The position numbers and the translations under genes were made by a program. The notes under the pieces are model-generated. The model did no database searches. It was not told the origin of the DNA and saw only the letters and a list, made by a program, of their open reading frames with translations. A DNA stretch of 64,000 nucleotides from an uncultured bacterium (GTDB lineage: Bacteria; Pseudomonadota; Gammaproteobacteria; Burkholderiales; Burkholderiaceae_E), in assembly GCA_903907905.1 (NCBI GenBank), contig CAIVPX010000120.1, positions 1-64,000 on the forward strand. Direction: 5' to 3'. This document shows, in pieces, positions 17,085 through 27,427 of this stretch; the stretch's first letter is position 1; every line of letters begins with the position of its first letter.

Positions 17085-18497
17085 ATGGCATCGGCCCAAG
17101 ACGTGATGAAGATGATCGCGGACAACGAAGTGAAATTCGTTGACTTCCGTTTTACCGATACCCGCGGCAAGGAGCAGCACGTATCGGTGCCGAAGTCGGC
17201 CTTCGACCTGGACAAGTTCACGTCGGGCCATGCCTTCGACGGTTCATCGATCGCCGGCTGGAAAGGTATCGAGGCCTCCGACATGCTGCTCATGCCGGAT
17301 CCCGCCACGGCGCAGATGGACCCCTTCCGCGAGGAGCCCACGCTGATTCTGTCGTGTGATGTGGTCGAGCCCTCGGATGGCAAGGGCTACTCGCGTGATC
17401 CCCGGTCGATCGCCAAGCGCGCCGAGGCCTACCTCAAGGCCTCCGGCCTGGGTGACACCGCGTTCTTCGGTCCGGAGCCCGAGTTCTTCATTTTTGATTC
17501 GGTCACCTGGAACGTGGACATGTCGGGCTGCTTCGTGAAGGTCAATTCCGAAGAAGCCTCGTGGTCAACGGGCAAAGAATTCGAGGGCGGCAATCTGGCG
17601 CATCGCCCCGCGGTCAAGGGCGGTTACTTCCCGGTGCCGCCGGTTGATTCCTTCCAGGACATGCGCTCGGAAATGTGCCTGATCCTTGAGCAGATGGGCG
17701 TTCCCGTCGAGGTTCATCACCACGAGGTGGCCGGTGCGGGGCAGTGCGAGATCGGTACCAAGTTCTCCACGCTCGTTCAGCGCGCCGACTGGATTCAGAT
17801 TCTCAAGTACGTCGTCACCAATGTAGCCCACAGCTACGGCAAGACCGCTACCTTCATGCCCAAGCCCATCGTGGGCGACAACGGTTCGGGCATGCACGTT
17901 CACCAGTCGGTCTGGAAGGACGGCGTCAACCTGTTCGCTGGCGACAAGTACGCGGGGCTGTCCGACTTTGCGCTCTACTACATCGGCGGCATCATCAAGC
18001 ACGCCCGCGCGCTCAACGCCATCACGAACCCTGGTACCAACTCGTACAAGCGTCTGGTGCCCGGCTTCGAGGCGCCGGTCAAACTGGCGTATTCGGCGCG
18101 TAATCGTTCGGCCTCGATCCGCATTCCCTACGTGGCCAACCCCAAGGGCCGTCGTATCGAGGTGCGTTTCCCGGACCCTACGGCGAATCCCTACTTCGCG
18201 TTCTCGGCCATGTTGATGGCCGGACTCGATGGCGTGCAGAACAAGATCCATCCGGGCGATGCCGCCGACAAGAACCTGTACGACCTGCCGCCCGAAGAGG
18301 ATGCAAAGATTCCGACCGTTTGCTCGTCGCTGGATCAGGCGCTTGAGTATCTGGATCAGGACCGCGAGTTCCTCACCCGTGGTGGTGTCTTCACCAATGA
18401 CATGCTCGATGCCTACATTGCGCTGAAGATGGAAGAAGTCACGCGCTTCAGGATGACCACGCACCCGGTCGAGTACGACATGTACTACTCGCTGTAA
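17085..18497 (+). CDS. glnA: Glutamine synthetase type I
   Basis: 470 residues, the usual size of GSI. Condenses glutamate and ammonia with ATP. ATG 17085 has AGGAG at 17071-17075. Landmarks: [15 protein letters not shown] and [14 protein letters not shown] (N-terminal beta-grasp), [12 protein letters not shown] and [17 protein letters not shown] (metal and substrate), [19 protein letters not shown] (ATP), [18 protein letters not shown], and [10 protein letters not shown], which contains the adenylylation tyrosine. The sigma-54/NtrC elements upstream and ntrBC downstream indicate transcriptional control by nitrogen status, as well as adenylylation by GlnE (not in the window). Confidence 0.97.
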   Translation: MASAQDVMKMIADNEVKFVDFRFTDTRGKEQHVSVPKSAFDLDKFTSGHAFDGSSIAGWKGIEASDMLLMPDPATAQMDPFREEPTLILSCDVVEPSDGKGYSRDPRSIAKRAEAYLKASGLGDTAFFGPEPEFFIFDSVTWNVDMSGCFVKVNSEEASWSTGKEFEGGNLAHRPAVKGGYFPVPPVDSFQDMRSEMCLILEQMGVPVEVHHHEVAGAGQCEIGTKFSTLVQRADWIQILKYVVTNVAHSYGKTATFMPKPIVGDNGSGMHVHQSVWKDGVNLFAGDKYAGLSDFALYYIGGIIKHARALNAITNPGTNSYKRLVPGFEAPVKLAYSARNRSASIRIPYVANPKGRRIEVRFPDPTANPYFAFSAMLMAGLDGVQNKIHPGDAADKNLYDLPPEEDAKIPTVCSSLDQALEYLDQDREFLTRGGVFTNDMLDAYIALKMEEVTRFRMTTHPVEYDMYYSL

Positions 18498-18559
18498 TCG
18501 ATACCGGGTCGTCCGATGCGCTGCCGCTCGAGGGCGCATCGGATCGGCGGGCACGATCA

Positions 18560-18588
18560 CGGGGCGGGCGACCGCCCCGTTTTATTTT
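18560..18588 (+). terminator. Intrinsic terminator after glnA
   Basis: Eight-base perfect stem CGGGGCGG / CCGCCCCG with a GCGA tetraloop, followed by TTTTATTTT. It would separate high-level glnA mRNA from ntrBC, giving lower expression of the regulators by read-through. Confidence 0.8.
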
Positions 18589-18645
18589 GGGTGATCGACG
18601 CAAGACGCCATGCATTGGGTTGGCGCGTCAGGCAGGAGTCCAATC

Positions 18646-19719
18646 ATGACCATCTCCGCAGCGATTGACTCCTCGCCTGTCGCGCCGGGGTTGCGTGGGC
18701 TCGATCTGCTGGCCACTGCGGTGGTGGTGGTGGACCGGCGGGGTCATGTGCTGGTCCTCAATCCGGCGGCGGAACTGCTGTTTGAAGTATCGAGTCGCCG
18801 CACCGTTGGGCTTGCGTTTTCGCGTTTGTTCAGCAACGGCCATCTGATCGAGTCCCTGCTCGAGGAAGCGCTCGCGCACGCATTCGAGCAGAAACGAACC
18901 GATCTGGTGCTCGAGCGCCCTGGGCGGGACCCCCTGCCCGTGTGGACGTCGGCGACGGTGATCGACCCGCAGATTGGCGCGCTGGTGTTCGAGTTCCGCG
19001 AGCAAGATAAGCGCTGGCGCGTTGACCGCGAGGAGCGCCTGATCGATTCGGCGCAGGCCAACCGGGAACTGGTACGAAATCTGGCCCATGAGATCAAGAA
19101 TCCTCTGGGTGGCATCCGTGGCGCGGCGCAGTTGTTGCAGTCGGAGCTCGACTCGGCAGACCTGCGCGAGTACACGGAAGTCATCATCAAGGAGGCGGAT
19201 CGCCTGCAGGACCTGGTGGATCGGCTTCTCGCGCCTCACCGCAAGGCACGCGTACTTGCCGAGGTGGACATTCACGAAGTCTGCGAGCGTGTGCGCTCGC
19301 TGGTCAGCGCCGAGTATCCGAAAGACCTGCACATCCGCCGCGATTACGACATCAGCATCCCACCCTTGACCGGTGACAAGGAGCAACTCATCCAGGTGTT
19401 GCTCAATCTCGTGCGCAATGCCGCGCAGGCCATGCATGGCCGCGGACGGATCGAATTGCGCACGCGGGTCGCGCGTCAGATCACCATCGTGAAGCAACGT
19501 TGGCGGCTGGCACTGGAATTGCATGTGATTGATAACGGCCCAGGAATTCCGGAGGAGATTCGAGATCGAATCTTTTTTCCGCTGATCTCGGGTCGTGATG
19601 GGGGAACGGGTTTGGGTTTGACGCTTGCGCAGACCTTCGTGCAGCAGCACGGGGGCCTGATTGAATGCGAGAGTCGTCCCGGCCGGACCGATTTCAGAAT
19701 CGTGTTGCCTTTGAGATGA
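18646..19719 (+). CDS. glnL: Nitrogen regulation sensor kinase NtrB (NRII)
   Basis: 357 residues from ATG 18646 (AGGAG at 18634-18638). Soluble histidine kinase/phosphatase that controls NtrC under direction of PII. PAS domain at about 15-120 (LLATAVVVVDRRGHVLVLNP), H-box RNLAHEIKNPLGGIRGAAQ with His148, N-box LLNLVRNAAQAM, G1 HVIDNGPGIPEEI and G2 GGTGLGLTLAQTFVQQHGG. No membrane segments, as expected for NtrB. Sits between glnA and ntrC, 12 bases ahead of the latter. Confidence 0.95.
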   Translation: MTISAAIDSSPVAPGLRGLDLLATAVVVVDRRGHVLVLNPAAELLFEVSSRRTVGLAFSRLFSNGHLIESLLEEALAHAFEQKRTDLVLERPGRDPLPVWTSATVIDPQIGALVFEFREQDKRWRVDREERLIDSAQANRELVRNLAHEIKNPLGGIRGAAQLLQSELDSADLREYTEVIIKEADRLQDLVDRLLAPHRKARVLAEVDIHEVCERVRSLVSAEYPKDLHIRRDYDISIPPLTGDKEQLIQVLLNLVRNAAQAMHGRGRIELRTRVARQITIVKQRWRLALELHVIDNGPGIPEEIRDRIFFPLISGRDGGTGLGLTLAQTFVQQHGGLIECESRPGRTDFRIVLPLR

Positions 19720-19730
19720 GCCGTTGACAA

Positions 19731-21362
19731 ATGAATGCTGTCTGGGTTGTTGACGACGATCAGTCGATCAGGTGGGTGCTCGAGAAAGCGCTTGGCCGCG
19801 AGGGGTTTGATGTGCGGGCGTTTTCGTCGGCGCGCGAGTGCATGCGTGCACTCGATGCCGATGAACCCGCAGTGCTTGTCTCGGATATTCGCATGCCGGG
19901 CGAGTCGGGAATCGAACTGCTGCAGGCGGTGAAGTCGGGCCACCCCGATATGCCGGTCATCATCATGACCGCCTTCTCCGATTTGGAGAGTGCCGTGTCG
20001 GCCTTCCAGGGCGGAGCATTCGAATATCTGCCCAAGCCTTTTGATCTGCCCAAGGCAGTCGAACTGATTCGTCGCGCAGTCCAGGAGACTCACCGTGATC
20101 AGGGGTCTGGCGAGGCAGTTGAACCAGGGGTGGATATCCTCGGGCAGGCTCCGGCCATGCAGGAGGTCTTTCGCGCCATCGGACGCTTGTCCCAATCCAA
20201 CGTCACCGTGCTCATTACCGGCGAGTCCGGAACTGGCAAGGAACTGGTCGCACGAGCGCTGCACCGTCACAGCCCGCGCGCCGACAGAGTCTTCGTCGCG
20301 CTCAATACCGCTGCGATTCCGCGGGACCTGCTCGAGTCGGAGCTCTTTGGCCACGAGCGCGGTGCATTCACCGGTGCGCAACAGATGCGCCGGGGTCGCT
20401 TCGAGCAGGCTGAAGGCGGTACCCTGTTTCTCGATGAAATTGGCGATATGCCGGCCGAGCTTCAAACCCGCTTGCTGCGGGTGTTGTCCGACGGTCATTT
20501 CTACCGCGTGGGCGGGCACCAGCCGATGAAGGCGAATGTTCGCGTGATTGCCGCCACCCACCAGAACCTCGAGGAAAGGGTTCGGCAGGGCTTGTTCCGC
20601 GAAGACCTGTTTCATCGTCTCAACGTCATTCGCCTCAGGCTGCCGGCCTTGCGTGAACGCTCTGAGGACATTTCGCTGCTGGTACGGCATTTCCTTGCGC
20701 AGAGTGCGCGTGAACTCGGCGGCGAGCCCAAGCGTGCCAGCGATGAGGCGATGCGGGTCATGTCTGCGTTCGCGTGGCCGGGCAACGTTCGGCAGTTGGA
20801 AAATGTCTGCCGCTGGCTCACCGTGATGTCGCCTGCGCAGGTCATCGATGTGAAGGATCTGCCGCCCGAGGTCAGAGAGCCTCCTGCGCAGGGCCTGCTC
20901 TCGGCGGAGTCGCTGACCGTTGATTCCTCCGGATCGCCTTTGGCGCGCGCGAGCGATACTGGAGAGCTCACGCCCTCCCACGGCGAAGTGTTTGGGTTTA
21001 CTTTGCCGCAAGCGTCTCACGGTGCTGCCCCCGCGCCCCGCGTGGGCGGCGCCGCCGGGGATGCCTTAGTCCTGAACTCGCCTGCACCTCCCATCGAGCC
21101 CGCGGTGTCGCTCTGGCTGCAGCAACTCGAGCGCGAAGTGTCGTCCCGGCTGTTGGCGCAGTCACCCGAGCAAAGGCTCAACGGGCAGAGCGAACTCATG
21201 GATGCGCTCGCGCGCGAATTCGAGGGGACGATCATTCGTACGGCTTTGCGCCATACCCGCGGTCGGCGGATCGATGCGGCCCTGCGTCTGGGGATCGGGC
21301 GCAACACCATTACCCGAAAAATCCAAGAACTCCGTCTCGAAGACGACCCCGAACTGGGTTGA
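19731..21362 (+). CDS. glnG: Nitrogen regulation response regulator NtrC (NRI)
   Basis: 543 residues, longer than E. coli NtrC (469). Receiver domain 1-120 with Asp52 as phosphoacceptor; AAA+ sigma-54 activator domain about 135-375 with Walker A GESGTGKE (164-171), the sigma-54 contact loop GAFTGA (211-216), Walker [13 protein letters not shown] and arginine-finger region [15 protein letters not shown]; Fis-type HTH at the C-terminus ([20 protein letters not shown]). About 100 residues of Ala/Pro/Ser-rich linker separate AAA+ and HTH, which accounts for the extra length. It would act at the dyad found upstream of glnA. Confidence 0.96.
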   Translation: MNAVWVVDDDQSIRWVLEKALGREGFDVRAFSSARECMRALDADEPAVLVSDIRMPGESGIELLQAVKSGHPDMPVIIMTAFSDLESAVSAFQGGAFEYLPKPFDLPKAVELIRRAVQETHRDQGSGEAVEPGVDILGQAPAMQEVFRAIGRLSQSNVTVLITGESGTGKELVARALHRHSPRADRVFVALNTAAIPRDLLESELFGHERGAFTGAQQMRRGRFEQAEGGTLFLDEIGDMPAELQTRLLRVLSDGHFYRVGGHQPMKANVRVIAATHQNLEERVRQGLFREDLFHRLNVIRLRLPALRERSEDISLLVRHFLAQSARELGGEPKRASDEAMRVMSAFAWPGNVRQLENVCRWLTVMSPAQVIDVKDLPPEVREPPAQGLLSAESLTVDSSGSPLARASDTGELTPSHGEVFGFTLPQASHGAAPAPRVGGAAGDALVLNSPAPPIEPAVSLWLQQLEREVSSRLLAQSPEQRLNGQSELMDALAREFEGTIIRTALRHTRGRRIDAALRLGIGRNTITRKIQELRLEDDPELG

Positions 21363-21388
21363 TCCGGGCATACCGCCTCGGGACGCGC

Positions 21389-22186
21389 CTATACCCCTTC
21401 GATACGGATGTCTGCCACGACCGGCGCGTGGTCAGAGGGTTGCTGCAGCTTGCGGGGTTCGCGGTCGATCCGGCAAACCGACACGCGAGAAGCAATGGAG
21501 CGGTCCACCAGAATATGGTCGATTCGCAGTCCCGCGTTGCGCCGAAAGCCGAGTTGCCGATAGTCCCACCAGCTGAACGTACGCTCGGCCTGGTCGAAGA
21601 GGCGGAAGGCGTCGACCAAGCCGAGTTCGACGAGTTGTCGAAACCGTTCGCGCTCGGGCTCGGAGCAGAGCACTTGGCCTTCCCAGGCGAGCGGGTCGTG
21701 AACATCGCGGCTCTCGGGGGCGATGTTGAAGTCGCCCAGCAGCAGCAAGGGGCGATGAGGCGAAGCGGCAAGGGTCTGCGACGATAGCCACGCGATCAAT
21801 GCGTCGATCCAGCGCAGCTTGTAGGCGTATTTGTCGCTGCCCACGGCCTGACCATTCGGAAAATAGGCACAGACGATGCGTAGCCCCGCCAGCTCGGCGC
21901 TGATCAGCCGACGCTGTTCATCTGGAAACAGCGGGTTGCCCATGACGACATCCGTCGCGGCGCCCACCGTCTCGCGTCGACTGAGAATGGCCACACCGTT
22001 GTAGGTGGGCTGCCCGGAGAAGACCGACTCGTAGCCCGCCTCGGCCAGTTCGGTCACCGGAAACTTGGGGTCGACCAGCTTGGTTTCCTGCAGGCACAGC
22101 ACGTCGACCGGGTTGGCTCGGAGCCAGTCCAGCACTTGGGGCAGGCGAACCTTCAGCGAATTGACATTCCAGGTGGCGATCTGCAT
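21389..22186 (-). CDS. xthA: Exodeoxyribonuclease III (AP endonuclease)
   Basis: 265 residues. Base-excision repair enzyme with 3'-5' exonuclease and AP endonuclease activity. EEP fold motifs: MQIATWNVNSLKVRLPQVLD with metal-site Asn7, VLCLQETKL with the metal-site Glu, LLLGDFNIAPESRDVHDP, FSWWDYRQLGFRRNAGLRID, and the catalytic SDHAPVVADI near the end. Converges on ntrC and lies 20 bases after the prlC start region on the same strand, so it may share its transcript. Confidence 0.95.
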   Translation of the reverse strand: MQIATWNVNSLKVRLPQVLDWLRANPVDVLCLQETKLVDPKFPVTELAEAGYESVFSGQPTYNGVAILSRRETVGAATDVVMGNPLFPDEQRRLISAELAGLRIVCAYFPNGQAVGSDKYAYKLRWIDALIAWLSSQTLAASPHRPLLLLGDFNIAPESRDVHDPLAWEGQVLCSEPERERFRQLVELGLVDAFRLFDQAERTFSWWDYRQLGFRRNAGLRIDHILVDRSIASRVSVCRIDREPRKLQQPSDHAPVVADIRIEGV

Positions 22187-22206
22187 GGGACTTGCCTTGC
22201 GCGGGT

Positions 22207-24276
22207 TCAGGCCTCGACCATGCCGCTGTGACGCAGCAGCGCATCAGGCTCGGGCGCACGGCCGCGAAAGGCCTTGAAGGAGTCGATGGCGGGACGGCTA
22301 CCGCCGACGGAGAGGATTTCATCGAGAAAGCGTTGGCCGGTCTGCTGCAGGGCCAATCGGTCGGTGGCGACTTCTTCGAACGCGGCGTAGCAGTCGGCCG
22401 AGAGTACTTCAGCCCACTTATAGCTGTAGTAACCGGCCGCGTAGCCGCCCGCGAAAATGTGTGAGAAGCTGTTCTGGAAGCGGTTGAAATCTGGGGGGAT
22501 CAGCACCGACACCTCCCGTCTGACCTCATCAAGCAGCGTTTGTACGTCGGGCACCTGGCCGTCGGCGGCTGCATGAGCATGAACTCGCATGTCGAACAGG
22601 GCAAATTCGACCTGTCGCAGGGTCTGCATGCCGGCCTGAAAATTTCGGGCAGCCAGCATGCGGTCGAAAAGTTCGCGCGGCAGGAGCTCGCCCGTGTCGA
22701 CGTGAGCGCTCATGCCCTGAACCACTTCCCACTCCCAGCAGAAGTTTTCCATGAACTGGCTGGGAAGTTCGACCGCGTCCCACTCGACGCCATTGATGCC
22801 GGAAACGCCGAGGTCGTCTATCCGGGTGAGCAGATGATGCAGGCCGTGACCGAACTCGTGAAACAGGGTGATGACGTCATCGTGAGTGAGCAGTGCCGGG
22901 CGCTCGCCCACGGGAGGCTGGAAATTGCAGTTGAGATAGGCCACCGGCGTCTGGATGCGCTCTTGCCGGCGCTTGCGCCCGCGGGCATCGTCCATCCAGG
23001 CGCCGCCCCGTTTGGTGGTTCGCGCACAAAGGTCGACGTAGAACTGCCCGAGCAGTTCACCAGCCCGTTCGATGCGAAAAAAGCGCACATCGGGGTGCCA
23101 GGTTTGCACGGCCTCCTCGGTGATGCTCACGTTGAACAGTCGTTCGACCAGACTGAACATGCCCGCCATGACGCGGGGCGCCTGGAAGTACTGCTTGACC
23201 TGCTGCTCCGAGAACGCATATCGGTCCTCCTTGAGCAGTTCGCTGGCATAGCCCACGTCCCAGGCCTGGAGCGATTCCAGGCCGAGTTCGGCACGGGCGT
23301 AATCGCGCAATTGCTGCAGATCGCGTTCAGCAAACGGACGTGCCCGGCTGGCGAGGTCTCTCAGAAAATGGATCACCGCTCCAGGCGATTCGGCCATTTT
23401 CGGTTCGAGCGAAACCTGTGCGAAATCGGAAAAACCCAGCAAATGGGCCTCTTCGGCACGCAGGGCCAAGGTCTCAGCAATCAGCGGTGAGTTGTCGAGT
23501 TCGGGCTGCCCGAATACGGAAGCGCGGGTGACATAGGCACGGTACATCGCCTCGCGCAGGGCTCGATCCTGCGCGTATTGCATGACCGGCAGATAGGAGG
23601 GCATGCGCAACGTGAACTTCCATCCGCTGAGTCCGTCAGCAGCGGCCTCTTCGCGAGCGGCCTGGCGGACGTCCTCGGGCAGCCCATCCAGCCGGGCCTC
23701 CTCATCGATGAGCAGAGAAAACGCATTGGTGGCATCGAGTACGTTTTCCGAGAACTTTTGCGAGAGGGCGGCCTGCCGCTCCTGAATGAACGCGAACCGC
23801 TCGCGCTCGGGCGAGACCAGTTCGGCGCCCCCGAGGCGAAAGTCACGCAAGGCGTTGTCGATGATGCGGCGTCGGGCTATCGAGAGTGTCGCGTAGGCTG
23901 TGGCGTGTTGCAGGGCCTGGTACTTGGCGTAAAGACGCGGGTCTTGGCCCAGTTCGGTCCAGAACTGGGTCACCTTGGGCAGTTGCGCGTTGTAGGCTTC
24001 ACGTAACTCGCTCGAGTCGGCGACGGCATTCAGGTGACCCACCATGCCCCAGGCCCGGCCAAGTTGCTCGGTAGCCGTCTCGAGCGGTTCGACAAAGGTC
24101 TCCCAGGTGAGCCGCGTCTCGGGCAGGCACACCTGCTCGAGCGCTTCGCGAGCCTGGCGCAGCAGCGTATCGATGGCGGGCTCGATCAGCGCGGGTTCGA
24201 AGTCAGCAAAGCGGGGAAGCCCGGAGAAATCGAGCAGGGCGTTCTGGCTTAAAGGGTCCATCATGCGTGCATCCAT
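22207..24276 (-). CDS. prlC: Oligopeptidase A (M3 metallopeptidase)
   Basis: 689 residues, close to E. coli PrlC (680). Cytosolic zinc peptidase that degrades signal peptides and oligopeptides. Zinc motif FHEFGHGLHHLLT with HExxH, followed by the third-ligand helix GVEWDAVELPSQFMENF. N-terminus DPLSQNALLDFSGLPRFADF and the C-terminal SFSHIFAGGYAAGYYSYKWAEVL are typical of M3A. Upstream folD lies 31 bases away on the same strand, suggesting a folD-prlC-xthA unit. Confidence 0.95.
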   Translation of the reverse strand: MDARMMDPLSQNALLDFSGLPRFADFEPALIEPAIDTLLRQAREALEQVCLPETRLTWETFVEPLETATEQLGRAWGMVGHLNAVADSSELREAYNAQLPKVTQFWTELGQDPRLYAKYQALQHATAYATLSIARRRIIDNALRDFRLGGAELVSPERERFAFIQERQAALSQKFSENVLDATNAFSLLIDEEARLDGLPEDVRQAAREEAAADGLSGWKFTLRMPSYLPVMQYAQDRALREAMYRAYVTRASVFGQPELDNSPLIAETLALRAEEAHLLGFSDFAQVSLEPKMAESPGAVIHFLRDLASRARPFAERDLQQLRDYARAELGLESLQAWDVGYASELLKEDRYAFSEQQVKQYFQAPRVMAGMFSLVERLFNVSITEEAVQTWHPDVRFFRIERAGELLGQFYVDLCARTTKRGGAWMDDARGRKRRQERIQTPVAYLNCNFQPPVGERPALLTHDDVITLFHEFGHGLHHLLTRIDDLGVSGINGVEWDAVELPSQFMENFCWEWEVVQGMSAHVDTGELLPRELFDRMLAARNFQAGMQTLRQVEFALFDMRVHAHAAADGQVPDVQTLLDEVRREVSVLIPPDFNRFQNSFSHIFAGGYAAGYYSYKWAEVLSADCYAAFEEVATDRLALQQTGQRFLDEILSVGGSRPAIDSFKAFRGRAPEPDALLRHSGMVEA

Positions 24277-24307
24277 GGAGCGTCAGGCGAATGTGAGTTC
24301 GAAAAAA

Positions 24308-25153
24308 TCAAGCGCGTTCGGCGGCTTCGATGGTGTTGACGAGCAGCATGGCGCGCGTCATGGGGCCTACCCCGCCCGGGACCGGGGTGATCCAGCCGGC
24401 CACCTTGGCTGCGCTGTCGAAATCGACATCACCGCAGAGCTTGCCCTGCGCGTCGCGGTTCATGCCGACATCGATGACGACCGCGCCCGGTTTGAGCATG
24501 TCGCCGGTGAGCATCCGGGCGCGTCCCACAGCGGCCACCACAATGTCGGCACGCCGGGTGTGCTCGGCCAGGTTGCGGGTTCGGCTGTGGCAGATGGTGA
24601 CCGTGGCATCAGCCTGCAAGAGCAGAAGCGCCTGAGGCTTGCCGACGATATTGCTGCGCCCGATGACGACAGCCTCGGCGCCGGCCAGCGGGGTGCCTGC
24701 GAACTCGAGCATCTTCATCACGCCATAGGGGGTGCAAGGCAGAAAACCACGCTGACCGGTCATCAGTGCACCGGCGCTCGCCACATGAAAGCCGTCGACG
24801 TCCTTGTCGGGCGCGATGGTTTCAATCACCTTGCGTGCGTCGATCTGGGCGGGAAGCGGCAACTGGACCAGAATGCCGTGAATCGCGGGGTCGGCATTGA
24901 GTGCCCGGATGCGCGACAGCAACGCGGACTCGGTCGTGCTCGCGGGCATGCGTTCGAGGAGCGATCGGATGCCGGACTCTTCGCAGTCCTTGACCTTGTT
25001 GCGCACGTAGACGGTCGATGCCGGGTCGTCGCCCACGAGCAGCACAGCGAGGCCCGGTTGCCTGCCGTGTGCAGAGAGTTCGGCGGCGCGCCGGCCCACC
25101 TCGGCGCGGATCGAGCGGGCAAGGCTTGCGCCGTCCAGGATGTGTGCAGTCAT
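24308..25153 (-). CDS. folD: Methylenetetrahydrofolate dehydrogenase/cyclohydrolase FolD
   Basis: 281 residues, the normal length. Converts 5,10-methylene-THF to 10-formyl-THF using NADP. Motifs: [22 protein letters not shown] with the catalytic Tyr/Lys pair, [22 protein letters not shown], and the Rossmann segment [19 protein letters not shown], ending [18 protein letters not shown]. First gene of the minus-strand folD-prlC-xthA group and divergent from the tRNA pair. Confidence 0.96.
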   Translation of the reverse strand: MTAHILDGASLARSIRAEVGRRAAELSAHGRQPGLAVLLVGDDPASTVYVRNKVKDCEESGIRSLLERMPASTTESALLSRIRALNADPAIHGILVQLPLPAQIDARKVIETIAPDKDVDGFHVASAGALMTGQRGFLPCTPYGVMKMLEFAGTPLAGAEAVVIGRSNIVGKPQALLLLQADATVTICHSRTRNLAEHTRRADIVVAAVGRARMLTGDMLKPGAVVIDVGMNRDAQGKLCGDVDFDSAAKVAGWITPVPGGVGPMTRAMLLVNTIEAAERA

Positions 25154-25300
25154 GGTTCAGGGTAGAGGTGTTCGAAGAGGGCGTACTAGAAAAGACCCGG
25201 GATGGCGCGCGCGCGGCGCGGGCGGCTCATGCCATCGATAGCGTGCGCGGTAACATCCGCACCACCAGCGCGATGAGTCTAGCACGCGGGCTTATCCGAC

Positions 25301-25329
25301 TTGCGTACCGTCAACGGCTCAGATAGAAT
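25301..25329 (+). promoter_or_regulatory. Sigma-70 promoter of the tRNA pair
   Basis: TTGCGT (25301-25306), 17-base spacer, TAGAAT (25324-25329). The -10 ends 13 bases before the first base of tRNA-Ala. One strong promoter in front of two tandem tRNAs followed by a terminator suggests a two-tRNA transcript. Confidence 0.7.
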
Positions 25330-25342
25330 CGAGGGCTTCGTT

Positions 25343-25418
<76 letters not shown>

Positions 25419-25430
25419 CGAACAAGACGA

Positions 25431-25506
25431 GTCCCGTTCGTCTAGAGGCCTAGGACACGACCCTTTCACGGTTGTAACAGGGGTTCGAATCCCCTACGGG
25501 ACGCCA
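25431..25506 (+). tRNA. tRNA-Glu (anticodon TTC)
   Basis: 76 nt cloverleaf with encoded CCA, 12 bases after tRNA-Ala. Acceptor GTCCCGT pairs with ACGGGAC, the anticodon loop contains CTTTCAC with anticodon TTC, and the T arm is AGGGG-TTCGAAT-CCCCT. The Ala(GGC)-Glu(TTC) pair is a common arrangement in betaproteobacteria. Confidence 0.96.
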
Positions 25507-25510
25507 GTTT

Positions 25511-25547
25511 CCAAAACGCCTTGGGGGAGCACACCCGGCGTTTTTGG
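25511..25547 (+). terminator. Terminator after tRNA-Glu
   Basis: Inverted repeat AAAACGCC (25513-25520) and GGCGTTTT (25537-25544) with an inner GGG/CCC pair, followed by one more T. Placed 6 bases after the tRNA-Glu CCA, it would end the tRNA transcript. Confidence 0.65.
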
Positions 25548-25688
25548 ACCGCGGCAGCGGTTAGAGCGCAATCGCAGCGCGAAGCTTTTCGCTTGCCGCA
25601 GACCAGCTTGGGTCCCGGCCGTGGGTCGCGTCGAGCGCCACACTCTCCCCCTATGTTCAGCACAGGGCGCCTGCCCCCCCTGCAGCTG

Positions 25689-26567
25689 CTAGCGACGTCG
25701 AACTCGCGTAGCCGAGTAAATGCCCGATGCCACGATGACCGCCATGCCGGCCATCGACCACGCATCCGGGAATTCACCGAACACCAGGTAGGCCACCAGA
25801 GCGGTCCAGATGATCTGCGTGTAGCTGAAGGGCGCCAGCCGCGACGCGGGGGCGTACTCAAAGGCTTTGATCAGAATGAGGTGGCTCGATGCGCCGACCA
25901 CGCCCGTGACGGTCATCAGCGCAAAGTGCCACCACGCAATCGGCGTCACCCAGTTGTCCGGAAGTGTCAGGGTGAACATCAGCACACCGATCAGGCCCGG
26001 ATAGAAAATCGAGGTGTAGACGCTCTCCAGCCCCGCGATACGCCGGGTGAGCACCTGGTAGATCGCCATGGCCAGCGCCGTGACCAGAGGCAGTAGCGCC
26101 GCCCAGTTGAACAGCGCCCCGCCGGGCCGCAGAATCAGCATCACCCCAGCGAAACTGCAGGCGATCGCAATCCACTGCCCGCGGTCCACCCGTTCCTTGA
26201 GCATCACGACCGCCAGCAGGGTCACGATCAACGGTGCCACAAAGGTGATGGCGGCCGTTTCGGCAAGCGGCACGCTGCGAATCGCTGTCACGAAGCAGAT
26301 GGCCGCGCCGGGGAGAAGAAAGCCCCTGAGCAACTGAATCGCCGGGTACCGGGTTCGCACGAAACCGAAGCCGCTGCGCGCACCGACCACGGTCACGATG
26401 AGCAGGGTATGAAACAGGAAGCGGATCCAGAGAATGAAACCGACCGGGTAGTACCGGGTCATGTACTTCGAAATTGCGTCGGTGAGTGCGAACAGAAACA
26501 CCGCGATCGCCACCAGCGCAATGCCCCGAAAGGTGCGCGAGGCGTCCTCGCGCGGGATGGGATTCAC
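25689..26567 (-). CDS. EamA/DMT-family transporter
   Basis: 292 residues from a GTG codon. Ten hydrophobic helices arranged as two EamA repeats of five, beginning FRGIALVAIAVFLFALTDAI and repeating near NWAALLPLVTALAMAIYQVL. Drug/metabolite transporters of this type usually export amino acids or small metabolites; the substrate cannot be read from the sequence. The C-terminus ends in Arg-rich cytoplasmic sequence. It is the first gene past the tRNA pair, on the minus strand, 83 bases downstream of the aldolase-like gene, and may be part of the catabolic transcript unit. Confidence 0.85.
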   Translation of the reverse strand: MNPIPREDASRTFRGIALVAIAVFLFALTDAISKYMTRYYPVGFILWIRFLFHTLLIVTVVGARSGFGFVRTRYPAIQLLRGFLLPGAAICFVTAIRSVPLAETAAITFVAPLIVTLLAVVMLKERVDRGQWIAIACSFAGVMLILRPGGALFNWAALLPLVTALAMAIYQVLTRRIAGLESVYTSIFYPGLIGVLMFTLTLPDNWVTPIAWWHFALMTVTGVVGASSHLILIKAFEYAPASRLAPFSYTQIIWTALVAYLVFGEFPDAWSMAGMAVIVASGIYSATRVRRR

Positions 26568-26650
26568 GATGGGCAGCAGTTCATTGGTGGGGCGGTCGGT
26601 GAGGGGCGGCCGCGGATCCGAATGCCCCCGGGGCGACCGCCCGAGCGCAC

Positions 26651-27331
26651 TCAGACAGACTGCTGCGGCGAGAGTTTGGCCAGTACCAGCTTGCTTGCGC
26701 CACTGATGTCGCCGAGCTTTTCACCTTGTCGAAGGCGACGGTGCAAATCGGGCTCGACGGCCATTTTGCCAAGCGCCCAGTCGGCGGTGGCCTCGATGAC
26801 ATCGGCGGGCAGGAACAGCACGCCGCTTTCATCGGCCAGCACGGCATCGCCGGGGTTGACGCTGACGCCTCCGCAGTTGATGGGCGTATTGAAGGCGCCG
26901 CCGATGTTGTAGAGGCGCGTGGTGATCGGCGACAGACCCCGGCACCAGACTGGGAAGTCTTCGCCGCGGATCTCGGAAAAGTCGGTACACGGGCCGTCGA
27001 CGATCGCGCCCACCGCGCCCGAGGCCTTGGTGGCCACCGCCACGCCGCCGCCCATGCAGGCGTGTTTGTTGTCGCCCATGCGGTCGACCACCAGCACGTC
27101 GCCAGGCCGCAGCAGACCGAGCACATGGTGCAGCAAGGTCGAGTCCTGGCCCGGCAGCGCCACGGTGACCGCTGTGCCGGCGATGCGCTTGCCGGGGAGC
27201 AGGCTCTGGATGCCCCGGTCGGCAAAGCCCTGTTGGCGCAGGTGGCCAATGGTGGCGGTTTCGCAGCGACCGAGTTTTTCGATCAGCCTGGCATCGATCT
27301 GTTTGGGCAGGTCTCTGAGAACGAAGGACAT
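26651..27331 (-). CDS. RraA-like / HMG-aldolase-family protein
   Basis: 226 residues from ATG 27331 (AGGAG eight bases upstream). The family includes RNase E inhibitor RraA and 4-hydroxy-4-methyl-2-oxoglutarate/oxaloacetate aldolases. The fold is clear from GKRIAGTAVTV, LRPGDVLVVDRMGDNKHACM and GAVGAIVDGPCTDFSEI. In active aldolases the last motif reads DG-x-x-R-D, where Arg binds pyruvate and Asp helps place the metal; here Thr116 replaces the Arg while Asp117 is kept. So the assignment to the superfamily is firm but aldolase activity is not. Downstream of the dehydrogenase gene on the same strand, it probably belongs to the same catabolic unit. Confidence 0.75.
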   Translation of the reverse strand: MSFVLRDLPKQIDARLIEKLGRCETATIGHLRQQGFADRGIQSLLPGKRIAGTAVTVALPGQDSTLLHHVLGLLRPGDVLVVDRMGDNKHACMGGGVAVATKASGAVGAIVDGPCTDFSEIRGEDFPVWCRGLSPITTRLYNIGGAFNTPINCGGVSVNPGDAVLADESGVLFLPADVIEATADWALGKMAVEPDLHRRLRQGEKLGDISGASKLVLAKLSPQQSV

Positions 27332-27427
27332 CAGGGGCTCTCCTGGTTGGGCCCGCTCAGTGTCGGCGGGCGTTGGAAGTCGGCAGACTCTAAGCGCTTG
27401 ACCGGCGCCCGACAAGCCGGCGGAGGA

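Noticed and set aside
19476-21020. 514-residue open frame antisense to ntrC
   Set aside because: Composition-driven shadow of a complete ntrC gene.
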